A stretch of DNA of 64,000 bases from Macrostomum hystrix (lineage: Eukaryota; Platyhelminthes; Macrostomidae). Positions 32,078 through 42,800 of the stretch are shown here, one piece after another. Positions within the stretch are counted from its first letter, which is position 1, and every line of letters begins with the position of its first letter. Both the position numbers and the translations under genes were made by a program. The DNA lies in assembly GCA_950097015.1 (NCBI GenBank), contig CATNEN010000029.1, positions 4,855,501-4,919,500 on the forward strand, written 5' to 3'. The notes under the pieces were generated by a model that was not told the DNA's origin, ran no database searches, and saw only the letters and a list, made by a program, of their open reading frames with translations.

Positions 32078-34341
32078 TAAACCTCCGGTCTTCTTGCGTC
32101 GTCGTTCGTAAGAAACTTGACTAAGTAGTTCGTCTGAGTAGGTTTTATATGCTGGCGAGCTCAATGATTTATTTTGAAACAGTGGGCTAAGAAGGAAATC
32201 ATAGTGAATGTAAGACTTAGAGCTTAGTTTGAGTTGCGATAGTCTTGCCACCATCCCATCCTCCATTTAGTAATCAGATTTTTTCATGCCGTCATTGCAG
32301 ACGAAATTAATCTTAAGTGAGTGAATCCATGTATATGCATACTACGAGCAATGCAATCTGCATGTACTTTTATGTTTTCTCTTCGCCTGCTACCCGCTCA
32401 TACAGGGCGTATATTGTATTACGTATATTGAAAGCACATTTGTTCTGCGAGCGCATTCAGTGTTTGCTTTTGCTTTTTACGTTTCTAGAGTGAAAGATGC
32501 TCTTTATTTGTTAAAATTTAAAATTTGAATCCGCACTTTCGACAGAGATATAATAAAGAGGCTAAGACATGTAAAAAACACTTGTTTTATCCTATTTAAC
32601 CTAAGCATTGATGTAAATTGCTATATGGAGTTTTTCTTGGCCAAAAACTAATTTTTGACAATATAAATACTCACCATAGTCTAAATTTCTAACCGAATTG
32701 ATCCATTACGAGTCCTGTGATGTAGCCGCGACCTTTAACAACGGGACTCAAACCATTTTTCACGTCTAGCGTCTTCCTTCTAATTTTTTCGTCCTTGATT
32801 CGGCGCTCGAAATAGAAATAGAAAACACACCGGCGTCGCACTGGAAGCAGCTGGTTTCTGATGGGATATTTATAGAGTGCTCAAAACTGAATTGCCTTGG
32901 TGTGTTCAGCCCAATGAGAACTGCGTAGGAGTGAAAAGCATGATAAATAGGGGAGCAGGCCGAATTGAGAATGCAGAGGGGAACTCAGAATGCTAGATTT
33001 GGCTAATAGCTGGCAGCAGAAGCCGATTATGAGCAACAGACGGCATCAAACCAGACGAACGTACTGACGCCACGTCGCTCATGCCATCCCTTGCCACGTG
33101 TTTCATGAAATGAGCTGGAGAGGATGAGAAGAGAGGACGAGAGTGGGAGCTCAGGAAAAAAGTCGCATTTTTCCACTGGTAGAATCAAACGAACATCGGC
33201 TGTCATAATTCATGGCGGCGGGGCGCTCGACCCGGAGGGCAGACCCGGATCAAGAGATGAGGCAGAAAATCAACCTCGCTGTACCAATGAAGTGTGGGGC
33301 GAACTGTGCCCGGATCAGTCGCAATGCACGCAGAGTTGCTTCTCATGCGAGCTCCTTATAAGTGGACACGACGCAAATTTTAGTTTTTAGTTCGGAAAAT
33401 AATCGTTTCTTCGCTAAAACAGCTGTACTTTTTCGCAAGTCCTTAATCGAAGTCGCCTTGTTTGTCAGTTGATTTACTGTAAACAATTTTCAACATCACA
33501 AAATGTCGCGCTTGGAGCGCGTGTGATTGCTAAGAGCGAGCAATCTGGAAAATTCAATTTTCTAAAATCAGGAAATTCAAATCCACTCTGCCTTTATTGA
33601 CGGACTGTTATCACGCCTATCAGTCGTGCATTTTGACCGTCCCACGACTCAGCAGGTACAAGTTCAGTCCTATATAAGCGAGCTCTGATGCCTTATTGGG
33701 CAGCGGATTAAGGAAGCTGGCTTGGACGGGACGTAAGAATGATAAGGCGTCACCCGGCGCGTCGCTGAGCTAATACTCGAGAGCGTCACGAGAGGCATGC
33801 ATATATGGCATAAAGTGCAAGACGATTCCTTCGCCCACTATAATTATAAACTCGATGCTGCCCCTCTAGGCGCTGCTACTAACCTGAATCTGTCTGCGCG
33901 TCAATTTAAGTGCACATCACCTGCTGTGCTGCTAATTAGAACATGTATAGATAAAAAACTTTATGCAACACGCAGAAAAAAGGGAACAAGCTTGCATTTT
34001 TGCAAAAGGAAAATCACCCGCCACTGCCCTTTGAGGATTCAAGGAAGCGAATTATATTTTTTATTCGAAATTTAACTTTTTATCAAAACGGCAGTCACGT
34101 GTACTTGTCACCACAAAAAATTTAGCAACAAATTGTGCAACTAGACTTTGAAAACGTAAAATCTGTACGCTCCATCGCACGCTCCAAGTTCAAATTGGAA
34201 TAATGTTGTCATTTCTGGCAGGGTAAGTAAAATCTGCCTCCAATATGTTTTGGTATGTAAGTCCTTCAGCGGGGAACTCATCACCAGGACAGCAAGCTGA
34301 CCTGAAGTTCATTAATTAAAATAAAACTGACCGCTCCGAGT
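32078..34341. other. 3' flank of the CBARP-like gene and intergenic region
   Basis: The 3' UTR probably ends after AATAAA at 32552. From there to 34341 no exon is supportable. Open frames at 33124 and 33797 have no family signature. Confidence 0.45.
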
Positions 34342-35172
34342 TTAGCAGCAGAACTTCTTCCTACATTTCCCCGTACGAGTAGCTGAAGAATCGGCACCGT
34401 CGTTCGCAGTATCTTGGTCCAGCGCTAGACCCTTGGCACCAGGCTGACGAGCGTCGAACTTCTTCCTAGATTCCACCGCTGTACTAGTAGCTGATGAATC
34501 GGTACCACTTTGGTCGTTCGCACTATCTTGGTCCAGCGCTAGACCCTTGGCATCAGGCTTAGGAGAGCGGGACTTATCGTTTTTCTTCGTTTGCGAAACT
34601 TTTTCTTCTTTAGTCGCTGCTCGCTGTTGTTTATTTCTTAGCCTCTCGGAATTGTCTTCATTTTTCCTTTCTTTTGCGGTTTTAGTGTCTTTGTTTGCTT
34701 CAAATTTCTTGAGTCTTTCAAACCATCTAGGATCGCATTGTGTATAGATTGCGACAATGTTCTCCAATCTTTCTTTTAAAGATGATGATTCAGGGTAGTC
34801 TTTAGAATGTTTCTTTTTTGTTTTTTTATTTTTTACTGCTATCTTCTGCAAGATATTTGCGAAATCCTTCTCATCCATCATTAGCATGTAAGACAACTCC
34901 GAAAAGTCAGCAGGCTTTGCTGTCTTTGACTTGAATCTCCTTCTTGGCTTCATTTTGCCACCGCGTTCATGTGCATGTAATTGCCTCCGTCTTTGATTAT
35001 GGTTATCCGCAAAAAACTGCTGCTCCTCAGCCCTTATGTAATCGTTCAACAGTTCCGAAAACTCACAGGGCGTTGGTGTGCACCTCTGTCGGGGTCTGAC
35101 TCTCTGGCACCGATGATTCCTCGTTTCCTGTGGCAGCACCTGACTCAGCTCTTTATCAGCGCCCTGCTCCAT
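34342..35172 (-). CDS. Hypothetical lysine-rich protein, intronless
   Basis: A complete 276-residue frame from ATG to stop. It has two related segments, FSELLNDYIRAEEQQFF and FSELSYMLMMDEKDFANIL, about 60 residues apart. A strongly basic, charged middle follows (KNKKTKKKHSK and KERKNEDNSERLRNKQQR). The C-terminal part repeats about 33 residues twice around AKGLALDQD-x-AND. It ends CRKKFCC. Low-complexity charged sequence suggests a disordered, perhaps nuclear protein, which is inference. No known family is recognised. On the minus strand a CCAAT and a TTTATAAT lie within about 45 bp upstream of the ATG. It could be a single-exon gene or part of an unrecognised element. Confidence 0.5.
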   Translation of the reverse strand: MEQGADKELSQVLPQETRNHRCQRVRPRQRCTPTPCEFSELLNDYIRAEEQQFFADNHNQRRRQLHAHERGGKMKPRRRFKSKTAKPADFSELSYMLMMDEKDFANILQKIAVKNKKTKKKHSKDYPESSSLKERLENIVAIYTQCDPRWFERLKKFEANKDTKTAKERKNEDNSERLRNKQQRAATKEEKVSQTKKNDKSRSPKPDAKGLALDQDSANDQSGTDSSATSTAVESRKKFDARQPGAKGLALDQDTANDGADSSATRTGKCRKKFCC

Positions 35173-35846
35173 TGCGCATAGCTAAGATTATAAAGCACTG
35201 TACTCTACTATTGGTTTGTTTCGCTTCTGGATATCTCCACAAGTAACAATGAACTTACTAAGAGGCTTCTAATTCTCATAGATACAGTTTCTCATTTGTT
35301 TGAACACGTCGCTCGACACATCAATCGCTTAGAAATTTGGCGAACGAGTCACTTGTCCTACCAAATCAACACCAAGAATATTATCGTTGACGACCTTTGA
35401 ATTCTCGATGTCAGGCTTGGGCTGTAGAAATCGTTGTTGCTCGATTGCATTAAAGATTTCCATTATGAGCAGGCTGTCTGGGTTGAAACGCGATTGAAAT
35501 GCTACACATTTGTCCGCCGTCACTGTCTATGGTCAAAGCATTTTTTACTTATATTCTTATCTCTTACGATATTTCCGGATATTTCACTGCCAAACATAAC
35601 ACAATTCAGCAAAAACGACAGGAATGAAACACGATATAAATGAAAGAATTCAGTAAATAGCGCTTGGAAACACAACGAGATTTTTGGTTGCAGAGTTCAT
35701 TAATAGTTACCTCAAATGCAAGGTCGCAGTTATAAACTGCAATCCACGACACATCTGTCTGTTAGCGTGATGAAATGTTGAATGTGCAATTGTCAAATTT
35801 TAAGTTCTCAAAAACGCTCGCCAAAAACGTACGCCCTGGTTAGCTA

Positions 35847-36430
35847 CTAGTGACCCAGGCATGCCCAAAGCAGTCGTATTTTGCTGCTGTACGATGCATC
35901 CAGCAGTCGAACTTGTTCCCGCGTTGCTGGCACCCGGACCAACCGACGCCAGGGTTCGTTCCGCAGTGCCAGAGAGTCGCTCGGGATTGGTTGACTTTTT
36001 TTGGAGAACTTCAATCTCTTATTGTAATGTTCCACACTCTCTGCGCGTTTGTGACCGGTCACGGTTTGAATTTCGGAAACACTCCTCCATCCTCCATCAG
36101 ATTGGTTTCAACGGAAGCGCGAATGCAATGATTTGTGTGCGCACGATTGCTCAGTCCCGCCAGCTCACACAATTTATTCATGAACTCATTAAGCCAGTGT
36201 TTGCCGAGTACAAGGCTCTTGTGGTACCAGAGAAAACCTGCCAGAGAAAACCTTCGTTCCATGTAGAACCCGAGCTCTTGGTAATGCCCGGCCTGGACCC
36301 AGACTTTTCGAGGCCAGAGATCGCCTATGATGATCCAGCTGCGTTTTTTCAAGCAGTTTCTGACTGTTGGCCTGCAACAACTCTGCGATTGGACCAATGC
36401 GCGGGCGTGGCGCAAATTCGATGAGCTGCG
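35847..36430. other. Possible coding remnant, unidentified
   Basis: A plus-strand open frame at 35861-36424 has ordinary composition in its second half (LTQFIHELIKPVFAEYK, then DDPAAFFQAVSDCW) but no recognisable domain. It ends where the GCGGGAAA repeat begins. It may be part of the same decayed transposon as the piggyBac piece to the right. Confidence 0.25.
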
Positions 36431-36640
36431 GGAAAAGATCCTGCGGGAAAAGCTCGCTGCGGGGAAAGATCCTGCGGGAAGAACTCGGCGGGGAAAAGCC
36501 TGCGGGAAAAACTCGCTGCCGGGATAATCTCGTCGGGTGGAAAGTTCATGCGGGAAAACATCGCTGCGGGAAAGATCCTGCGGGAAGAACTCGGCGGGAA
36601 TGCTCGGCGGGAAAACCATCTGCGGGAAAGTCTCGTGCTC
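36425..36640. repeat. Irregular minisatellite (TGCGGGAAA units)
   Basis: About a dozen 15-20 bp units built on CTGCGGGAAA followed by GATCCTG or ACTCGCTG. Spacing is uneven, and the block AAGATCCTGCGGGAAGAACT occurs twice. Confidence 0.85.
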
Positions 36641-36659
36641 CCGCTGCAAGCGTCCATGC

Positions 36660-37010
36660 AGAACCTGCATCAAAGGTTCTCTACTTGGAAAGAAGTGACA
36701 ATGGACGCGATAAATAAGTTTGTCTCTATGTCGCTATACATGGGAATAGTTAAAAAGCCAGAGATAGCCAGCTATTGAAGCAATTATGATTTCTTCGCGA
36801 CACCATTTTTCAGCAACTCGCTTGCCTAACAAGAGACAGGTACCAAAAGATCAGTAGCCTACTGCGATTTAAAGAACACCGATCTTGCGGTGGTACACTT
36901 GAGCTTTTAATGTTTTCGGAAACCATCATCAAGAACTTTATCGACTCCATTGGACCAGGTCGTATTCGAGCTGCTCGGGCACAGCAGCAGCCTGCAGCGG
37001 CTCACTAACA
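36660..37010 (+). pseudogene. piggyBac-family transposase remnant
   Basis: A frame reads INKFVSMSLYMGIVKKPEIASY, which is the conserved piggyBac transposase segment (DDE_Tnp_1_7 family) before a tryptophan position that is a TGA stop here. After the stop the same frame gives SNYDFFATPFFSNSL, and after a one-base shift RDRYQKISSLLRFKEH, both matching the next conserved stretch. A short tail ends near 37008. The catalytic part with the aspartates is missing, so this is an internally deleted, dead copy. Confidence 0.7.
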
Positions 37011-37366
37011 GCACTCGCTGAAGCGCACTTTCCATCTACCATAAACGATATTGTTTTTATCATAATAATATACTTGTACATTAAAACATGTGAAGCTTGC
37101 ATATGCGTTCAGACATTCACAACAGAAAGAAGAGAATTACTTACCAGGAACTTATTTTAGGTCATTTGGATCTGGGATCAGCAAAAGTTAATCGTGAGAG
37201 ATGGAATCAGACTGTCAGAGTTGCTTGTATTTTTACCGAAAAATCGAAACAAAAAAGTTTATTTTAAACCGTTTAGGTAACAGACTTTCTTTACTATTTT
37301 TGTGATTCAAGCTACGAGCTATGTTTAGAATAAAAGAAAAACTTTGAGGACATTATTCATTATAAT

Positions 37367-37555
37367 TTAATTTAAGGGGCCCAGTGCATTGTCTTCCGGC
37401 GCACAGTTGTGGAGCGGCTCTCCAGCTTGGCCCGATGGTTCTCGTGGGTCTCGCTGGGTACATCCGCCTTGAACTTCGCACCTTTGCGCAGGCCACTCTG
37501 CCACTGGGGCTGGGGGGATCGGGATCTGTGCACCCTCTGACATCGCAACTGCATC
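37367..37555 (-). CDS. Possible 3'-terminal exon of an unidentified minus-strand gene
   Basis: A GC-rich block in AT-rich surroundings. On the minus strand one frame reads RSRSPQPQWQSGLRKGAKFK, continues through a charged stretch and ends RRKTMHWAP at a stop at about 37372. A possible splice acceptor (GCGATGTCAG) precedes it near 37530. The composition is that of a real protein tail. A second minus frame and a plus frame are also open. No upstream exon is found, and the gypsy element lies upstream. Confidence 0.3.
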   Translation of the reverse strand, partial: DAVAMSEGAQIPIPPAPVAEWPAQRCEVQGGCTQRDPREPSGQAGEPLHNCAPEDNALGPLN

Positions 37556-38523
37556 GCTGCAGCCTTTCACCTCACCACGCCAGTCGCTTATTAGCTTTGC
37601 CATGGCGTGCCTGACACTCACTTAACTCGCCCGCTTACTTACTTTCTACTGGCGGAGGGGCGAAACGCTGCGAATAGGCCGCGAGGCCCCTATCGCAACC
37701 CCAGTATAGAAGAGAAGCTTACAGTGGTCCGCTTACAATAAACAAAGCGCTGGAAGCTGTGAGCCCCTGCTACTCCAATTGAGCCACTTAGGTGTGCGTG
37801 CTAACTGCCATGGCCAGCCTCGGGATCTATATAGCTAGGATACGGGCACGCTGAACTCCCAGCTCCGCCCCTCAGTCAGCTGTCCTTTACCGCGGGCTTC
37901 TCATTGGGATCTGCGACGGCATGCGCCTGATGGATATCGAACGATCCATGCATCACCGTCGGCCTGCAGCGGGCTGAAAACTTCTGCCTTATAACCAACA
38001 GTCTTGTCTTTAATCGACTGTGGTCCTTGCAAGGACAACGGTAGTATAACAACTGCAGTTATACTATATAGTGGTCCTTGAGTACTTGTCTGCTGAAATT
38101 AAAATTTGCGAGTTTCACCAGCTAATCGATGCCCCAGGAGACCCCGCCATCACATGCAAATGTGATTTCGAGCGCTTTCGGTTTTCTGACGGGCACCACG
38201 TGCGGCACAAGTAGAACAGCTGTCATGGTCTCATGGAGCAAGCCGCATTCAGTTTTGAATCGTGTTTTTGTCTCCTCGTAAGGTCTCGCGATTTGAATTT
38301 TTGAGTGTTTTTACTTTTTTGTCAATACAAAGGCATTTTCTATCATATAATTCCCTCGTTTAAAGCTATGATATCAGGTGTTATACAAAGAGAGAAAAGA
38401 AAAAAAATTATTTATATCGTTTTTTCGTCTTACTACGCTATCTAACCTCCTGACTGCTTTAGTATGATTGGTTTCTTTTGTTTTAAGTAGAACACTTTTG
38501 AGTAAAGTTTTAAATGAGTTAAA

Positions 38524-38832
38524 TGTAGTATAACTGGGTTTGAAGGCCGCGAATTTAAACAGTTTTACTACAGCAATTTAACGTCTTCAGTTTACTCGCC
38601 GCGCAGCGCCTTACACTTACAATCGATTGCAGCGCGCTTTTCAAACTGGTGCGATTATATTTTAATTAGACAACGATTAAAATAATTTATAATTAATATT
38701 TGCATTATTTTCAAGGGTCATAAAAGTAGAAATTAATAACATAATAATGTTATTTGCAATCGCTATAGTTACTGTATAGCAACAATTAAATATTTAGCGC
38801 AATTTTAAAAGAACATTTCCAGCCGTACTACA
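38524..38832 (-). repeat. Ty3/gypsy 3' LTR
   Basis: 309 bp running TGTAGTATAACT to CCGTACTACA on the plus strand. No difference from the copy at 45040-45348 was seen on comparison by eye. Confidence 0.93.
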
Positions 38833-39886
38833 CAACACTCCTCTACGACAAGGCAATGTCCTCATTGCAAACAGGCGCGGACAACGATAGGCACGAGAGC
38901 ACAAAATAACTGGGCGGCATTCAACGCAAAATCCGGCAATCAGAACGAAATACGCATAACCCTTGCTGGGCTCAACCACACTACTAGCAGTAGGCAGGGT
39001 CGTAAAAGGCCAGACATCCACGCATGAGAATGCGCTAACTAGAGCATACAATACAGGAAAGTATCAGATATGAGAAAATATCAAAGCGATTAAAACAACA
39101 GCATTAAACACCTTGCTCAAGAGCAGGGGATAATACGCACGACACGCTGAACGGCGGACGCGAACAAATACGATAAGAGTTTTGGCTAACAAAGGGTTGA
39201 CCGGCAAGAGGTGGACTGGTGCGGCAGGGAAAAATTCGCACTGCTTGACTCGCACACGCTCGCGACACAGATACAAGTAAGTGCTCAAGATGGCTTAACA
39301 ACGGGAACACAGTGATTTCCGCAGGCCACAGAGGGCATTTGACACAAAGGAAACAAAACCGCGAGATCAAAACAATTTGACGGCGAACATAATGCAACGG
39401 GAACAGTTAAAATAGAAAAATATACCCAACCACAAAATGCAATTTTACATAAGGGCATCACAACAGGGTGTTACAGTACACACCCAGACTGAGTTTCCAG
39501 GATGCGAGAGATTAATAACGGCACAGCGTACATGTACATTAATATTGAAATATTGAAATTAGATATTGAGTATTAAGGATAAAGCTTTCCTAACAGGGAA
39601 TTAACAACTGCTCGGATCGGAAACAATCCGCGGCAGTCAGGTTGTAAAATATTTGTAAAAGTTAAAAAAATTGTAAGACACTGGTCAATGTAAAAAAATT
39701 GCAAATGCAAAACAATTGCTAAAATTCAACATCACTCAAGTGAACGCCCGACGACCAGGCCACTCGCCTGCAACACGCACCCAATCAGAACGCTGCTCAA
39801 CAAAGAAAAACAATACAGCGATGATAGTAGCAGCCCAGACGACAAAGACTGTCCGAAGAGAAAAAAAAGGTTGCTCCAGCCTGCGC
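38833..39886 (-). other. Ty3/gypsy 3' untranslated region
   Basis: About 1.05 kb between the pol stop and the 3' LTR. Small minus-strand open frames (38794-39051, 39064-39288, 39104-39397) have no recognisable domain. It is unusually long for a simple gypsy element, and I see no envelope-like or chromodomain segment in it. Confidence 0.55.
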
Positions 39887-42800
39887 TTACACAAGCACCC
39901 AATCAGCGTCGAGGGCGTCGGTGCTGACGTCACTGACCGCCTCGTCCTGCTGACCGTCAGTGGGGCGGGGCTGGTGCGCTCGTTTCAACTTGTTCACGTG
40001 GACGACGCGCCCTTTGACCTCTCCGTCCTTGTAATCGACTGGCCGCACCAGGTAGTTCACCGGCGAGGTCCTGCATAGAACTTTGAAGGGTCCTGTCCAT
40101 GGCGCCTGATGTTTAGGGGGCAGGCCGTTGGTCCTGGACAGCACGGCAGGCGGCACAAAAAGCCACACGGTGTCTCCAGCGCGGAACTTGCGCTTCTGGG
40201 CCTTCAAGTCGTAGTAGCGTCGCTGTCGTCGCTGAGCTGTCCCGGTCGCTCTCCGCACGGTGTCGAAGGCGTCTTGGAGCCTGTAAACTGTCTCCGCCGC
40301 GTACTGGCCGACGATCGCTGGGGGCTCCGGAACCCGATAGACCACATCAAGCGGCAGCACCACCTCCCGGCCGGTCATCAGGAAGTGCGGAGAAAATCCA
40401 GTTGTCGCATTGATGCTGCTCCGGTAAGCCAGAAGGCAATGCGGCAGAACGTCCTCCCAGTCCAACGGGTCGACTGCTTGAAGGTGGCAGCGCAGCATGT
40501 GATGAAGAGTGCGGTGGAATCTCTCAACAAGGCCATCACACTGCGGGTGGTAACCGGACGTCCGGGTCTTGCTGATGTCCAGCAGCTTGCAGAGGCTGCG
40601 GATGATGCGGCCGTCGATGCTACGACCACGATCAGAGTGGAGAATGTGCGGAGCGCCCCACCGCGCAATCCAGTTGTTGAAAAGCGCTGCGGCGATGGTT
40701 GTAGCCTTCTCGTCAGGAATTGGCACCAGCTCCACCCATTTGCTAAAATAATCAACGATTGTAAGCAGTCGATCGTTGCCGTTCTTGGAGACGCCGACCT
40801 TCACCACGTCAAAACCGACGCGCTGCATCGGAAAACCAGCTGCGATGGACTGCAGCGGTGCGCGCTTGATTACAGGCGTCTTGGCTCGCTGGCACGCTTC
40901 ACAGGAACGGACTGCCAGCCGGACGCTGTCAGCCATCTTCGGCCAGTAGTACCGCATCTTCAAGCTGGCTAGCGTCTTGTCTTCACCCAGATGGCCGATG
41001 CCGTGTATTTCGTCGATGATCCCGCGTTGCAGGCTGCAGGGCACGACGGGTACAGGCTTCGAGTTGATCAGCCGATGCATAATGCCATTCACGAAGCAGA
41101 GTTCATGCCCCTTCTGAGCCAGTAATAAGCTCTCAGGTGGCACACGATCTCGCTGCTGCTCGCTGAACTTAGATTTTCCGTCGGAAAGTAGCCGGAACAC
41201 CGGGCCGATGATCGGATCATGAAGCTGCTGCGTGCGCAACGGCTGCGCCGCGCCGCAGTCCGCTGGTGCTTTGCTGTCTTCAGGTGCCTCGTCTTCACTG
41301 CTCTCTTCTTCACTCTCATTCGGTAAAGGCCGAAGCTCCTGCTTGCGCCTTGACTGCAGGGCACTGACGTTGGTGACTTCCGTCACGGCTGCCGGGCGAG
41401 CTCCAGTCGGTCCTGACTGCCCTGCAGACGCCACGTTGACCCTGACGACGACAGCTGGCTCGACTTTGTCGTCGGTCTGACAGGCCACTGCGGAAGTCAC
41501 CTTGCTTGTGATTGCTGGATCTGGCCGGCAGACTCTACACTGGTTAGTGCATCGCTGCTGACGTCGAGAGAGAGAGTCGGCGTTGTTGTGCTGCCGTCCC
41601 GGTCGGAAAACCACCTTGAAGTCGAACTCGTCAAGCACCTGGAGCCACCGCGCCAGCTGCCCTTCGGGCTCCTTGAATGTCAGCAGGTGCGTCAAGGACT
41701 GGTGATCGACGCGCACAGTGAACCTTCTAGGCAGCAGATAAGTCCGAAACTTCCTGACGTGCTCAACGACCGAGAGCAGTTCTCGCCTTGTGACGCAGTA
41801 GTTTCGTTCGGCCTTCGAAAGCGCTCGGCTGGAGTACGCAATGACACGCTCCACGCCCGCCTGCACCTGGGAAAGCACCGCGCCGACGGCGCAATCACTG
41901 GCGTCCGTGTCCAAAATGTACTCGGAGCTGGTCGGGCTGGTGTCCGGAAAGGCTAGGATCGGTGCCGATGTCAGTGCCACCTTCAACTCGTTGAATGCAG
42001 CCTCCGCTGCCGGTGTCCACTGAAATCTCTCCGTCGGCAGGGTCAGGCGTCGAAGCGGTTCGGCGATCTTAGAGTAGTCCCGGACGAATCGCCGATAGTA
42101 AGATGTAAGGCCCAGGAAACTCTTGACCTCCTTGGAATTTCGCGGTGTCGGCCAATCGCGAACGGCCGCCGTCTTCGATTCGTCCACGGCGATGCCGGCC
42201 TTTGAGACTCGATGGCCGAGGGCAATCATTGACGTATTGGCAAAACGGCACTTAGATGGCTTCAGCCGCAAGTTTGCCTCCCGCAGACGCTCGAGCACTG
42301 CCCGCAGCCGATCATTATGCTCAGCGATTGTCCGGCCCATAATGATGACATCATCGATGAAGACCAGACAGGCTTGCCAGGTCAGGCCTTGGAGGACAAG
42401 TTGCATAAGTCGTTGAAATGTGGCTGGTGCGTTTCGGAGCCCAAACGGCATGACATTAAATTCAAAGAGGCCCTGATGACAGATGAAGGCAGTTTTCTCT
42501 TTGTCGCGCTCATCGACCTCGACCTGCCAATAACCACTCTCCAGGTCGAGTGCCGAAAAGTAGGCGTTGCCTTCCAGCGCGTCCAGAGTGTCATCGATGC
42601 GTGGGATCGGGAAAGCGTCTGGCTTGGTGACTTCGTTGAGCAACCGATAGTCCAAGCAGAACCGAGCTGTTCCGTCCTTCTTCTTAACTAGCACGATTGG
42701 CGACGCCCATGGCGATGATGACGGTCGAATGACCCCCTTGGCCAGCATGTCGTCGACTAGCTCTGCCTGCTTGTCGATGACGGGGCGCGCCGCTCGTCGA

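Noticed and set aside
38794-39397. Possible envelope-like gene between gypsy pol and the 3' LTR
   Set aside because: The small frames there overlap each other and show no signal peptide plus membrane layout of an envelope protein.
40109-40972. Plus-strand open frame of 287 residues
   Set aside because: It is antisense to the intact gypsy pol frame and carries no domain.
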